7,054 nucleotides of DNA, taken from Methanomassiliicoccales archaeon. Its GTDB lineage: Archaea; Thermoplasmatota; Thermoplasmata; Methanomassiliicoccales; JACIVX01. The notes beneath the pieces were generated by a model. The model did no database searches. It was not told the DNA's origin and saw only the letters and a program-made list of their open reading frames with translations. Made by a program: the position numbers and the translations under genes. This document shows positions 1-5,315 of the stretch, piece by piece. Position 1 is the first letter of the stretch, and each line of letters starts with the position of its first letter. The DNA lies in contig JAJRAG010000169.1 of assembly GCA_028682925.1 (NCBI GenBank), positions 1 through 7,054 of the forward strand. The letters run 5' to 3'.

Positions 1-1069
1 AGTTGATAGGATTGAACTCGCAATATGGCGTTGGCGAGTACCAAATCAGATTGACGCCTTTCTCTCCAGCTATAGCCTTGACTTTCGTGAGCATCGTGCT
101 CAATTCATCGTAGTCGATGCCCTCGGTCTCCTCCCCTTTTCCAGATCTTATTATGCCGTTGAACGCGATGTTCCTGACACCGAGTGCGACCAAGTACCTC
201 ATCGTCTCCTCGATGTCCTCGAAATTGGTTCTCATTATTGTGGTGTTCGTGCTCACGTACAGGTCCTCTTCCAGCGCGACCCTGAGCCCCTCGATGGTTT
301 CCTTCCATGCACCTTTGCATCCGACCAGCTTGTCGTGAACCGATTCCCTGTATGACAGGATGGTTATCTGGACATGGTCAAGACCTTTGCTCACAAGATC
401 CTTCAGGTATCCTTCCCTTCTGAGGTTCCTTCCATTGGTGATCATTCCGGTCACTTGTCCGAATTCCTCCGATTTCGCAACGAGCTGCTCGATTCCTTCG
501 TAGAGAGTCGGTTCGCCACCGGTGAAGACAACATGGGGAATTCCCAGCTGCCAGAGCTTGGTGATGATGTCCTTCCAATCCTCCAACCGGAGCTCCTTCT
601 TATCGTTGCGTTCGAGGTAGCAGTGGCCACAATCGTTCTGGCACTTGTAAGTCAGAGCGAGGTCCATGCGGTACGGCGCTGGGAAGTCATCGGCACCGAT
701 CGAGGGTTTATCTGAACCGATCTGGGTCAAGACGTCCAGATGACCCTTCAACGCCTCGTTCAGTCGCCCTCTGATCTCATTGTAGTGCGTCAACGCGGTC
801 GCCTTGTCCAACCTCCTGTATCGGCGCCGCATGTATCTGGCCGTAGCTCTGTTCGATCTTCCTTCGAGGACGCATCGTATCAGGTCGACCGCGGTCCCGT
901 TCAGGAATAAGAGCTTCGAAGCATCGATCAGAAGGACCCCTTTCAGTTCCGAGTCGACTCTAAGGTGGAACCTGTGATTTGCCAGCTCTCCCCTGCCGTC
1001 GTACTTGTAGACGCCTGGTTTGAGACCTTTGCCCAGGATTTCATTCCACCATGATCCGATACTCTTCAT
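1..1069 (-). CDS. PqqD-like domain / radical SAM (SPASM-type) peptide-modifying enzyme, C-terminus off the window
   Basis: Open from an ATG at 1069 to the left edge without a stop: 356 residues, with the C-terminus missing. Residues about 33-110 resemble a PqqD-like fold (a strand ending in VLLIDASKLLFLNGTAVDLI, then a helical, basic part); in RiPP systems this domain binds the substrate peptide. The radical SAM core follows, with the cluster motif C143-x3-C147-x2-C150 (CQNDCGHC), a GGEPT motif at 184-188 for SAM binding, and TNG at 211-213. The last visible residues (TPYCEFNPIN, Cys350) look like the entry to a SPASM-type auxiliary Fe-S domain, but the rest is not seen. The start is supported by a strong GGAGGGGG just upstream and by an ATGA overlap with the DUF2207 gene, implying translational coupling. 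Family knowledge: such enzymes install carbon- or sulfur-centred crosslinks or epimerise residues in peptides. I infer the substrate is the Cys-Ala tail encoded immediately upstream. It could instead modify an unseen peptide further left. Confidence 0.93.
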   Translation of the reverse strand, partial: MKSIGSWWNEILGKGLKPGVYKYDGRGELANHRFHLRVDSELKGVLLIDASKLLFLNGTAVDLIRCVLEGRSNRATARYMRRRYRRLDKATALTHYNEIRGRLNEALKGHLDVLTQIGSDKPSIGADDFPAPYRMDLALTYKCQNDCGHCYLERNDKKELRLEDWKDIITKLWQLGIPHVVFTGGEPTLYEGIEQLVAKSEEFGQVTGMITNGRNLRREGYLKDLVSKGLDHVQITILSYRESVHDKLVGCKGAWKETIEGLRVALEEDLYVSTNTTIMRTNFEDIEETMRYLVALGVRNIAFNGIIRSGKGEETEGIDYDELSTMLTKVKAIAGEKGVNLIWYSPTPYCEFNPIN

Positions 1070-2718
1070 CTTCCCCCTCCAGCGCAAGCGCAGGCACAGG
1101 CGCATGCGCACGCGCATCCCCCGCCACCGTGTATCCCCTGCATCGGGGACTGGGCCGGAGGGGGGTTTACCTTCGCAGTGATCTCCCTGGTGAGGGATTT
1201 TGCGTCAGACACAAGATTGTTGCTCGCGGATTTGATCTGCGATACGTACTTGCCTGCAATAGACTCTCTCCCCCCAATGGACGTCGGACCCTTGGACCCG
1301 GTCCCGGTAGGATGGGGGTAGAGGATCCATGGAATCACATAGACTTCGTGCATCCTTTTCTCGTAGTTCTCGTCAAGCATCATCCATTCGTTGTCTTCCT
1401 CGAGCACCTTGGAGAATTCCTCTGGTGTCCCTGCGTCCTTCACCTGCTTCCATGCCTTCTCGTATATTCCCTCGTAGTACGATTTCGTCGCTTCCAGGTC
1501 AAAACCTTTCAGCTTCACTCCAACGGTATCTATCAGCTTCGTCAGAGTCTTCTTCAACAGCGGTCTGTTCATCGTTCCGTCTGTTTCGATTGCCGCGAGG
1601 TAGTCGTTCTCGTACTCATAATCACTCACTGTCTCGAGCCTGGAGAGTCTCATCGGGAACTCCTCCGATTGAACCTTCACCTTGGACTTCTTGATGAGAC
1701 CGAACAGTATCATGGTCGCGACGATCTCGATCGGCCTTTCGAGGACGACCGCAGCCTCTACGGCCGTGAGATCCCTTCGCGGTCCTGCGCCAACGGTGCA
1801 GAACTTGGGATCAAAGTAATCCTTGTTTCTCTTCCTCGCCTGTCGGATGGAAGAAAGGACTATGAATGTGAGGATCAATGCGAAAACGATCAATGGTAAT
1901 AGTGTCACTACCAGATCGACGAGGCTTTTGCCAAAATCGCCAAGCGCCTCCCAGATGTCGTGTTGGTAGTATTTGTCCACATAGCCGGTGGGAAGCCCTC
2001 CGCCAAAGTCGAAGGTGCCACTCGAGATTCCATTGGGACTCACCGAGTAGCCCGTCCAAGTGGCGACGACGCGCCCGGTTGCGACATCGAATTGTAATGA
2101 GTCCCAAGGATGGTCCTGAAGATAGATTGCCTGGGAGAAGTTCGAGAAGCCCTCCGGGAATATTATTCTCGATTGCAGCAGTCCCGTATTGCCGATCTGG
2201 TATTCGGAGCTGAACCACGTCGGTCTGAACTTGATTCCTACGGTGCCCGGAACAAGTTCGTTTAGATATATCATATGAGGGTTGTTTACGTGGAAATACA
2301 GCGTGAACGCCCCGTTGATCGATATTTGGCCGATCGCCTGTTCCGTGAACTCCACGGCGAGTCCAGGATTCACGTAGGGGGACTCGCGTATTAGCGCGGG
2401 ACCATACTCTCCCCCATTCACCAATATACTCGCTGATGCCGAGGATTTGTCATAGTATTTGTTCGGAAGACCGATATCCACTCCGTCGAGATAATTCACG
2501 TTGGCGAATACGATGACATAATCGATATCGACGCTTCCATCCTTCATCATTGTGACATCCAAGTACTCTGCATCGACCGAGAACGAGTAACCCTGGGCCG
2601 CACAATTCTGGGTCAGTGCGATTCCAAGAATACTAATGGACGAAATAGCGACGACGATCGTCGCAAGTGCGACCAGAAAGGTCGTCGATGCTCGAAGAAT
2701 CCCTTTCGTTCGGACCAT
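1066..2718 (-). CDS. DUF2207-like membrane protein ending in a (Cys-Ala)6 tail
   Basis: 550 residues. An N-terminal hydrophobic segment (about 13-36) is a signal peptide or anchor. Residues about 44-262 form a beta-rich outer domain beginning YSFSVDAEYLDVTMMKDGSVDIDY, the DUF2207 pattern. A second membrane helix lies at about 267-290 and is followed by a basic stretch (RQARKRNK), so residues 291-550 should be cytoplasmic. Residues about 317-350 (LTAVEAAVVLERP...LIKKSKVKV) match the winged-helix-like segment of DUF2207 proteins. The C-terminus (531-550) is GGGG, six Cys-Ala repeats (535-546), then GGGR. DUF2207 and related proteins often end in a glycine-rich tail, but regular alternating cysteine is unusual. 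Elsewhere the protein has only Cys39 and Cys307. The ATG at 2718 has GGTGAGGGG directly before it, 4 nt after the stop of the zinc-ribbon gene. Function is unknown. I infer that the tail is the substrate of the radical SAM enzyme, with direct metal or Fe-S binding as the alternative. Confidence 0.93.
   Translation of the reverse strand: MVRTKGILRASTTFLVALATIVVAISSISILGIALTQNCAAQGYSFSVDAEYLDVTMMKDGSVDIDYVIVFANVNYLDGVDIGLPNKYYDKSSASASILVNGGEYGPALIRESPYVNPGLAVEFTEQAIGQISINGAFTLYFHVNNPHMIYLNELVPGTVGIKFRPTWFSSEYQIGNTGLLQSRIIFPEGFSNFSQAIYLQDHPWDSLQFDVATGRVVATWTGYSVSPNGISSGTFDFGGGLPTGYVDKYYQHDIWEALGDFGKSLVDLVVTLLPLIVFALILTFIVLSSIRQARKRNKDYFDPKFCTVGAGPRRDLTAVEAAVVLERPIEIVATMILFGLIKKSKVKVQSEEFPMRLSRLETVSDYEYENDYLAAIETDGTMNRPLLKKTLTKLIDTVGVKLKGFDLEATKSYYEGIYEKAWKQVKDAGTPEEFSKVLEEDNEWMMLDENYEKRMHEVYVIPWILYPHPTGTGSKGPTSIGGRESIAGKYVSQIKSASNNLVSDAKSLTREITAKVNPPPAQSPMQGIHGGGGCACACACACACAGGGR
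1070..1080 (-). promoter_or_regulatory. Ribosome binding site of the radical SAM gene inside the upstream tail codons
   Basis: Read on the minus strand the bases are GGAGGGGGAAG, ending immediately before the ATG at 1069, and they match the archaeal anti-Shine-Dalgarno well. The same bases encode the last residues (GGGR) of the DUF2207 protein, and the stop TGA (1068-1066) overlaps the ATG as ATGA. This supports both the start choice and coupled translation. Confidence 0.75.
1072..1128 (-). other. Cys-Ala repeat tail coding segment (putative modification site)
   Basis: Nineteen codons for GGGG-(CA)6-GGG, the residues just before the final Arg. The six Cys codons are five TGC and one TGT. The six Ala codons use all four forms (GCG, GCA, GCC, GCC, GCT, GCT), and the first four Gly codons are GGT, GGC, GGG and GGA. 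Synonymous variety of this kind suggests selection on the peptide rather than a freshly slipped DNA microsatellite. Role as a peptide core is inference. Confidence 0.75.
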
Positions 2719-2722
2719 CCCC

Positions 2723-3091
2723 TCACCACTTCGGGGCTTCTTCGTACGCCTGGACCGTCCCGCAATATGGACAGGCGGCCATCACTGCTCCCTTGACGAC
2801 TTTCAAATCCTTATCCGAAAGGCTCGCTCCGCAAGACTTGCATTTGAGTTCTTTCTCAGTGAGACTTCCGGAACCCTCCATCTTGACGTTGAAAGTCTGG
2901 CTCACCACGGTAGGCTTCGCCGATTCGATCCTTTCGCTCTTGTATACAAAAAAGAATAGGACAAGTGCGATCAGGACCATCACGGCACCGGTCGCTATGT
3001 TCGTGAGCCCCGAGGCTATGATGAATATCGCCCCAATGAGGAGCAGTAGGATCGCAAAGAATACAACAATCCCCATTACTAGTCTGTTCAT
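2723..3091 (-). CDS. Small membrane protein with C-terminal zinc ribbon
   Basis: 122 residues. Two hydrophobic helices (about 5-27 and 31-50) form a hairpin, and the rest is soluble. The C-terminal part carries C84-x2-C87 (CKSC) and C107-x2-C110 (CPYC), a four-cysteine zinc ribbon or rubredoxin-like knuckle, ending QAYEEAPKW. The basic residue after helix 2 (YKSER) suggests that the ribbon faces the cytoplasm. It is the first gene of the operon: its stop lies 4 nt before the DUF2207 start. A purine-rich site (GGGAAGGAAGGGGA) precedes the ATG at 3091. I do not recognise a characterised family. The position and shared topology suggest it works with the DUF2207 protein in the membrane, perhaps as a partner or scaffold; this is inference. 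Confidence 0.85.
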   Translation of the reverse strand: MNRLVMGIVVFFAILLLLIGAIFIIASGLTNIATGAVMVLIALVLFFFVYKSERIESAKPTVVSQTFNVKMEGSGSLTEKELKCKSCGASLSDKDLKVVKGAVMAACPYCGTVQAYEEAPKW

Positions 3092-3141
3092 TCCCCTTCC
3101 TTCCCGGGACTTCCTTGATTAACGCTCATGTAGGGCCTTTT

Positions 3142-3155
3142 CATGATAAAAAATC
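3142..3155 (-). promoter_or_regulatory. Candidate TATA box for the zinc-ribbon/DUF2207/radical SAM operon (or T-tract terminator of tRNA-Gln)
   Basis: On the minus strand this reads roughly CGATTTTTTATCAT, about 50-65 nt before the ATG at 3091, which would leave a leader of some 25-35 nt. The run of six T residues lies about 80 nt past the tRNA 3' end, so it could equally end tRNA transcription, or do both. No other AT-rich promoter-like site is seen between the tRNA and the operon. Confidence 0.35.
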
Positions 3156-3228
3156 GAGCCCCATCGATTGTATGAATTCGTGGCTAGAATGAAGACGACT
3201 CAGACGAGTACTGATCGGGAATGGGAAG

Positions 3229-3301
3229 TAGCCCCGGGCAGATTCGAACTGCCGTCGCAGGATCCAGAGTCCCGCATGATTGACCGCTACACTACGGGGC
3301 T
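3229..3301 (-). tRNA. tRNA-Gln, anticodon CUG
   Basis: A 73-nt cloverleaf can be folded by hand on the minus strand. The acceptor stem is AGCCCCG/CGGGGCT with discriminator A73. The D arm is GTGT...TCAT. The anticodon stem is CGGGA/TCCTG enclosing loop CTCTGGA, giving anticodon CTG, which reads CAG. The variable loop has 4 nt, and the T arm is GGCAG-TTCGAAT-CTGCC. CCA is not encoded and there is no intron. The A1-U72 pair is the identity feature expected of archaeal tRNA-Gln, which is charged through Glu-tRNA and the GatDE amidotransferase. Confidence 0.95.
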
Positions 3302-3422
3302 GCAGGACTTCCTCAATAAGTTCCTTCTCCTTAATCTTTTTCCCAAGGGGCACCATTCCAGGGACTTGTTTCCAACATGGGTTGTGAATGGAACAGTTTT
3401 GAATTGACGATTCCAGTGTTCT

Positions 3423-4055
3423 CTATGAGGATCTGATCTTCTCCATTATCTTCCTGTATACTTCATCGATGCCGCCCCGAGCTTCGATGTTCAACAGAAT
3501 GCCTCGACTGCCATAGAATGATATCAATGGGAGAGTGCGCTCCTTATAGACCTTCATTCTTGCCCTGACCGTTTCCTCGACATCATCGGATCGCTGGTAG
3601 AGTTCTCCGCCGCACTTGTCACAGACACCACCTTTCTTCGGAGGATTGAACTCGAGGTTGTATACCGCCCCGCAATTCCTGCATGAGCGCCTGTTGATCA
3701 TCCTACCGACAATTTCCTCCTCGTTGACTTCGAGGTTGATCGCGGCGTCGATCATGCATATCTTCTGAAGAGCCTTGGCTTGCTCAAGGGTCCTTGGAAA
3801 GCCGTCGAGGACAAAACCCCTGGGGCATTTGGCGAGCTTCAGCTTGACGAGTTCTATGACCAGTTCGTCCGGGACGAGATCTCCCGCGTCCATGAACCTC
3901 TTCGCTTTGATGCCAAGTGGCGTACCGGTCCTGACCGCCTCTCGAAGAAGGTCACCGGTGGATATGTGAGCGAAACCGAATTCCGTGCATAGCCTTTCGG
4001 TCTGCGTCCCCTTTCCGGAACCAGGAGGTCCGAGAAGAACTATTCGGGTGAACAT
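3423..4055 (-). CDS. adk: Adenylate kinase, long zinc-LID form
   Basis: 210 residues. Converts ATP + AMP to 2 ADP in the cytoplasm, balancing adenylate pools. The P-loop GPPGSGKGT is at 9-17, the AMP-site STGDLLR at 32-38, DGFPRT at 84-89, and the LID region at about 121-157 has four cysteines (C125-x2-C128, C145-x2-C148) that bind structural zinc. The DDVEETVRARMKVY block (157-170) supplies the LID/core arginines. Length and motifs match the bacterial-type long Adk rather than the short archaeal AdkA trimer type. The ATG at 4055 lacks a Shine-Dalgarno sequence, which fits a short or absent leader. It is divergent from the acetyltransferase pair, with 112 nt between the starts, and its 3' end lies 121 nt before the tRNA. 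Single-gene unit as far as seen. Confidence 0.97.
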   Translation of the reverse strand: MFTRIVLLGPPGSGKGTQTERLCTEFGFAHISTGDLLREAVRTGTPLGIKAKRFMDAGDLVPDELVIELVKLKLAKCPRGFVLDGFPRTLEQAKALQKICMIDAAINLEVNEEEIVGRMINRRSCRNCGAVYNLEFNPPKKGGVCDKCGGELYQRSDDVEETVRARMKVYKERTLPLISFYGSRGILLNIEARGGIDEVYRKIMEKIRSS

Positions 4056-4077
4056 GCTGCGCTGAACATCTTCTTGG

Positions 4078-4108
4078 TTTATCTCGTTTTTCGTTCGTCT
4101 CAGATATA
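4078..4108 (-). promoter_or_regulatory. Candidate adk promoter
   Basis: Two TATA-like stretches read on the minus strand: CTGTATATC around 4102-4110 (leader about 25 nt) and GAGATAAAC around 4077-4085 (about 25-30 nt before the ATG, giving a leaderless mRNA). Absence of a Shine-Dalgarno sequence before the ATG slightly favours the nearer one. I cannot decide between them by eye. Confidence 0.35.
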
Positions 4109-4133
4109 CAGGTTAAGAATCAGCGTTATCAGG

Positions 4134-4146
4134 AAGGTTTTTAGAT
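4134..4146 (+). promoter_or_regulatory. TATA/BRE-like promoter of the acetyltransferase pair
   Basis: AAGGTTTTTAGAT lies about 26 nt before the ATG at 4168, the distance expected if transcription starts at or next to the start codon. No Shine-Dalgarno sequence sits between them, so a leaderless transcript is likely. The core resembles the stretch upstream of the FAD oxidase gene (AAGGTATTTTAA, 5272-5283). Confidence 0.5.
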
Positions 4147-4167
4147 GGAATTGCAGATGAATGTCGG

Positions 4168-4713
4168 ATGCTCAGAGGAAACGTAGTTGGTCTCAGACCG
4201 ATGCAATCAAAGGATTCCTGGCTGCTCCACAAGTGGTTCAACGATCAGAGGGTTCTCGAGGACCTTGGCGCGGAGCACATCTGGTTCTGCGTCTCGATGG
4301 ACAGGGAGTTCCAGACCGTCGACGAGATGCTGACGAGCAGGACCAGACGGTACTTCATAATCCAGCTGCTCGAAGGTTCCAGGGACATTGGACTGATAGG
4401 CCTCGATAAGATAGATCTTAGGAATGCTTGCGCGGAGATACAGATCATAATCGGAGAGGTCGACTCTTGGGACAAGGGATTCGGCAGCGAGGCGATCCAG
4501 GTGCTTCTCCACCACGCGTTCGTGAGCATGAACCTCCATCGAGTGTACTTGAGGGTTGCGGAATATAACGACAGGGCGAAGGCATGCTACGAGAATTGCG
4601 GTTTTCGTTTGGAGGGCAGAGAAAGGCACGACCACTTCCACAAGGGTGCATACCGCGACGCATTGATCATGAGCATCCTCAAAGAGGAATTCAGGGGGCG
4701 CTCTGATGCTTGA
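4168..4713 (+). CDS. GNAT-family N-acetyltransferase, RimJ/RimL type (first of a tandem pair)
   Basis: 181 residues, usual size for the RimJ/RimL-like branch (Acetyltransf_3 type). The N-terminus MLRGNVVGLRPMQ is the typical first strand; RDIGLIGLDKID (72-83) and AEIQIIIGE (89-97) are the central strands. The acetyl-CoA pyrophosphate loop is KGFGSEA (103-109), and the C-terminal NDRAKACYENCGFRLEGRER block (134-153) is the motif-B signature. It transfers an acetyl group from acetyl-CoA to an amine, either a protein N-terminus, a small molecule or an antibiotic; the substrate cannot be told from sequence. No in-frame ATG lies upstream, and the promoter spacing suggests leaderless translation from 4168. 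It overlaps the next gene by 8 nt. About a third of positions appear shared with that neighbour by eye, so this is probably an old duplication. Confidence 0.9.
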   Translation: MLRGNVVGLRPMQSKDSWLLHKWFNDQRVLEDLGAEHIWFCVSMDREFQTVDEMLTSRTRRYFIIQLLEGSRDIGLIGLDKIDLRNACAEIQIIIGEVDSWDKGFGSEAIQVLLHHAFVSMNLHRVYLRVAEYNDRAKACYENCGFRLEGRERHDHFHKGAYRDALIMSILKEEFRGRSDA

Positions 4714-5227
4714 AGGCAAGAAGGTCAGACTAAGGGCGGTCGAGCGGGTGGACCTGCCGATCTTCGTTAAATGGATAGACGACCATGAGGTGACGCAGTT
4801 CCTAGAGCTGAATCCACCGATGAGCTTGGAGGACGAAGAGAAATGGTTCGTAAACCTTCAGAAGAGCGAAGACAAGGTGTTCTCCATCGACACGATGGAG
4901 GGGAAGCTCATAGGGAATGTTGGACTGATCAAACTAAATTGGAAGGATCGGAGCGTTCTCATCGGGATAATGATAGGGGAGAAGGAATTCTGGAACCAAG
5001 GCTATGGAACCGATGCGATTGAGACGCTCCTCCGTTACCTGTTCGACGAGCTGGCTTTGAACCGCGTGTATCTGATTGCTGACGAGAGGAATGCTAGAGC
5101 GTTGCACTGTTACGAGAAGCTGGGATTCAAGAAGGAAGGGGTCTTGCGGCAAAACAGGTACAAGAGCGGAGTGTACACCAACGATGTTATGATGTCTCTG
5201 CTCAAGGACGAGTGGAAAGAGAAATAG
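4706..5227 (+). CDS. GNAT-family N-acetyltransferase, RimJ/RimL type (second of a tandem pair)
   Basis: 173 residues. Same layout as its neighbour: MLEGKKVRLRAVER start, GKLIGNVGLIKLNW (66-79), acetyl-CoA loop NQGYGTDA (97-104), and the NARALHCYEKLGFKKEGVLRQ signature (119-139). The ATG at 4706 lies inside the end of the first gene (ATGCTTGA contains both the ATG and the TGA), with a GGGGGCG purine stretch just before it, so the two are co-transcribed and likely coupled. This copy is closer to the textbook family pattern than the first. Substrate unknown; candidates are protein N-termini, polyamines or a small toxic amine. Followed by 88 nt containing a new promoter. Confidence 0.92.
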   Translation: MLEGKKVRLRAVERVDLPIFVKWIDDHEVTQFLELNPPMSLEDEEKWFVNLQKSEDKVFSIDTMEGKLIGNVGLIKLNWKDRSVLIGIMIGEKEFWNQGYGTDAIETLLRYLFDELALNRVYLIADERNARALHCYEKLGFKKEGVLRQNRYKSGVYTNDVMMSLLKDEWKEK

Positions 5228-5271
5228 ATGAATCCCCGACTTCCCAGCGTTCAATTGTTGATGCTCCTAGC

Positions 5272-5283
5272 AAGGTATTTTAA
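5272..5283 (+). promoter_or_regulatory. TATA/BRE-like promoter of the FAD-linked oxidase
   Basis: AAGGTATTTTAA lies about 33-44 nt before the TTG start at 5316, giving a predicted leader of roughly 10 nt. It is the only AT-rich box in the 88-nt gap, so the oxidase is probably transcribed separately from the acetyltransferases. Confidence 0.5.
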
Positions 5284-5315
5284 CCATTTCCTGTGATTCC
5301 CTCTTCGGTGTTGGC

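Noticed and set aside
1084..1116. Simple metallothionein-like metal-binding tail as the main explanation
   Set aside because: Not excluded, but C-A-C-A spacing differs from the usual CxC/CxxC mix, and the coupled radical SAM gene with a PqqD-like domain makes modification the better first hypothesis.
1081..1119. CRISPR or tandem DNA repeat reading of the Cys-Ala segment
   Set aside because: The units are 6 nt and not identical at DNA level, and they are in frame at the end of a convincing gene.
1051..1899. 282-codon open frame on the plus strand
   Set aside because: It lies antisense to the DUF2207 gene, is rich in Arg/Leu/Ser as expected for a mirror frame, has no recognisable domain, and the minus-strand gene explains the region fully.
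2590..2610. Lipoprotein cysteine at Cys39 of the DUF2207 protein
   Set aside because: The preceding residues (ALTQN) do not form a lipobox, so the segment is better read as an ordinary signal or anchor helix.
3141..3356. 71-codon minus-strand frame
   Set aside because: It runs straight through the tRNA-Gln gene and has no protein-family features.
3390..3421. Inverted repeat GAACA...TGTTC as adk terminator
   Set aside because: Only a 5-bp stem with a loop of about 20 nt and no T-tract; likely chance.
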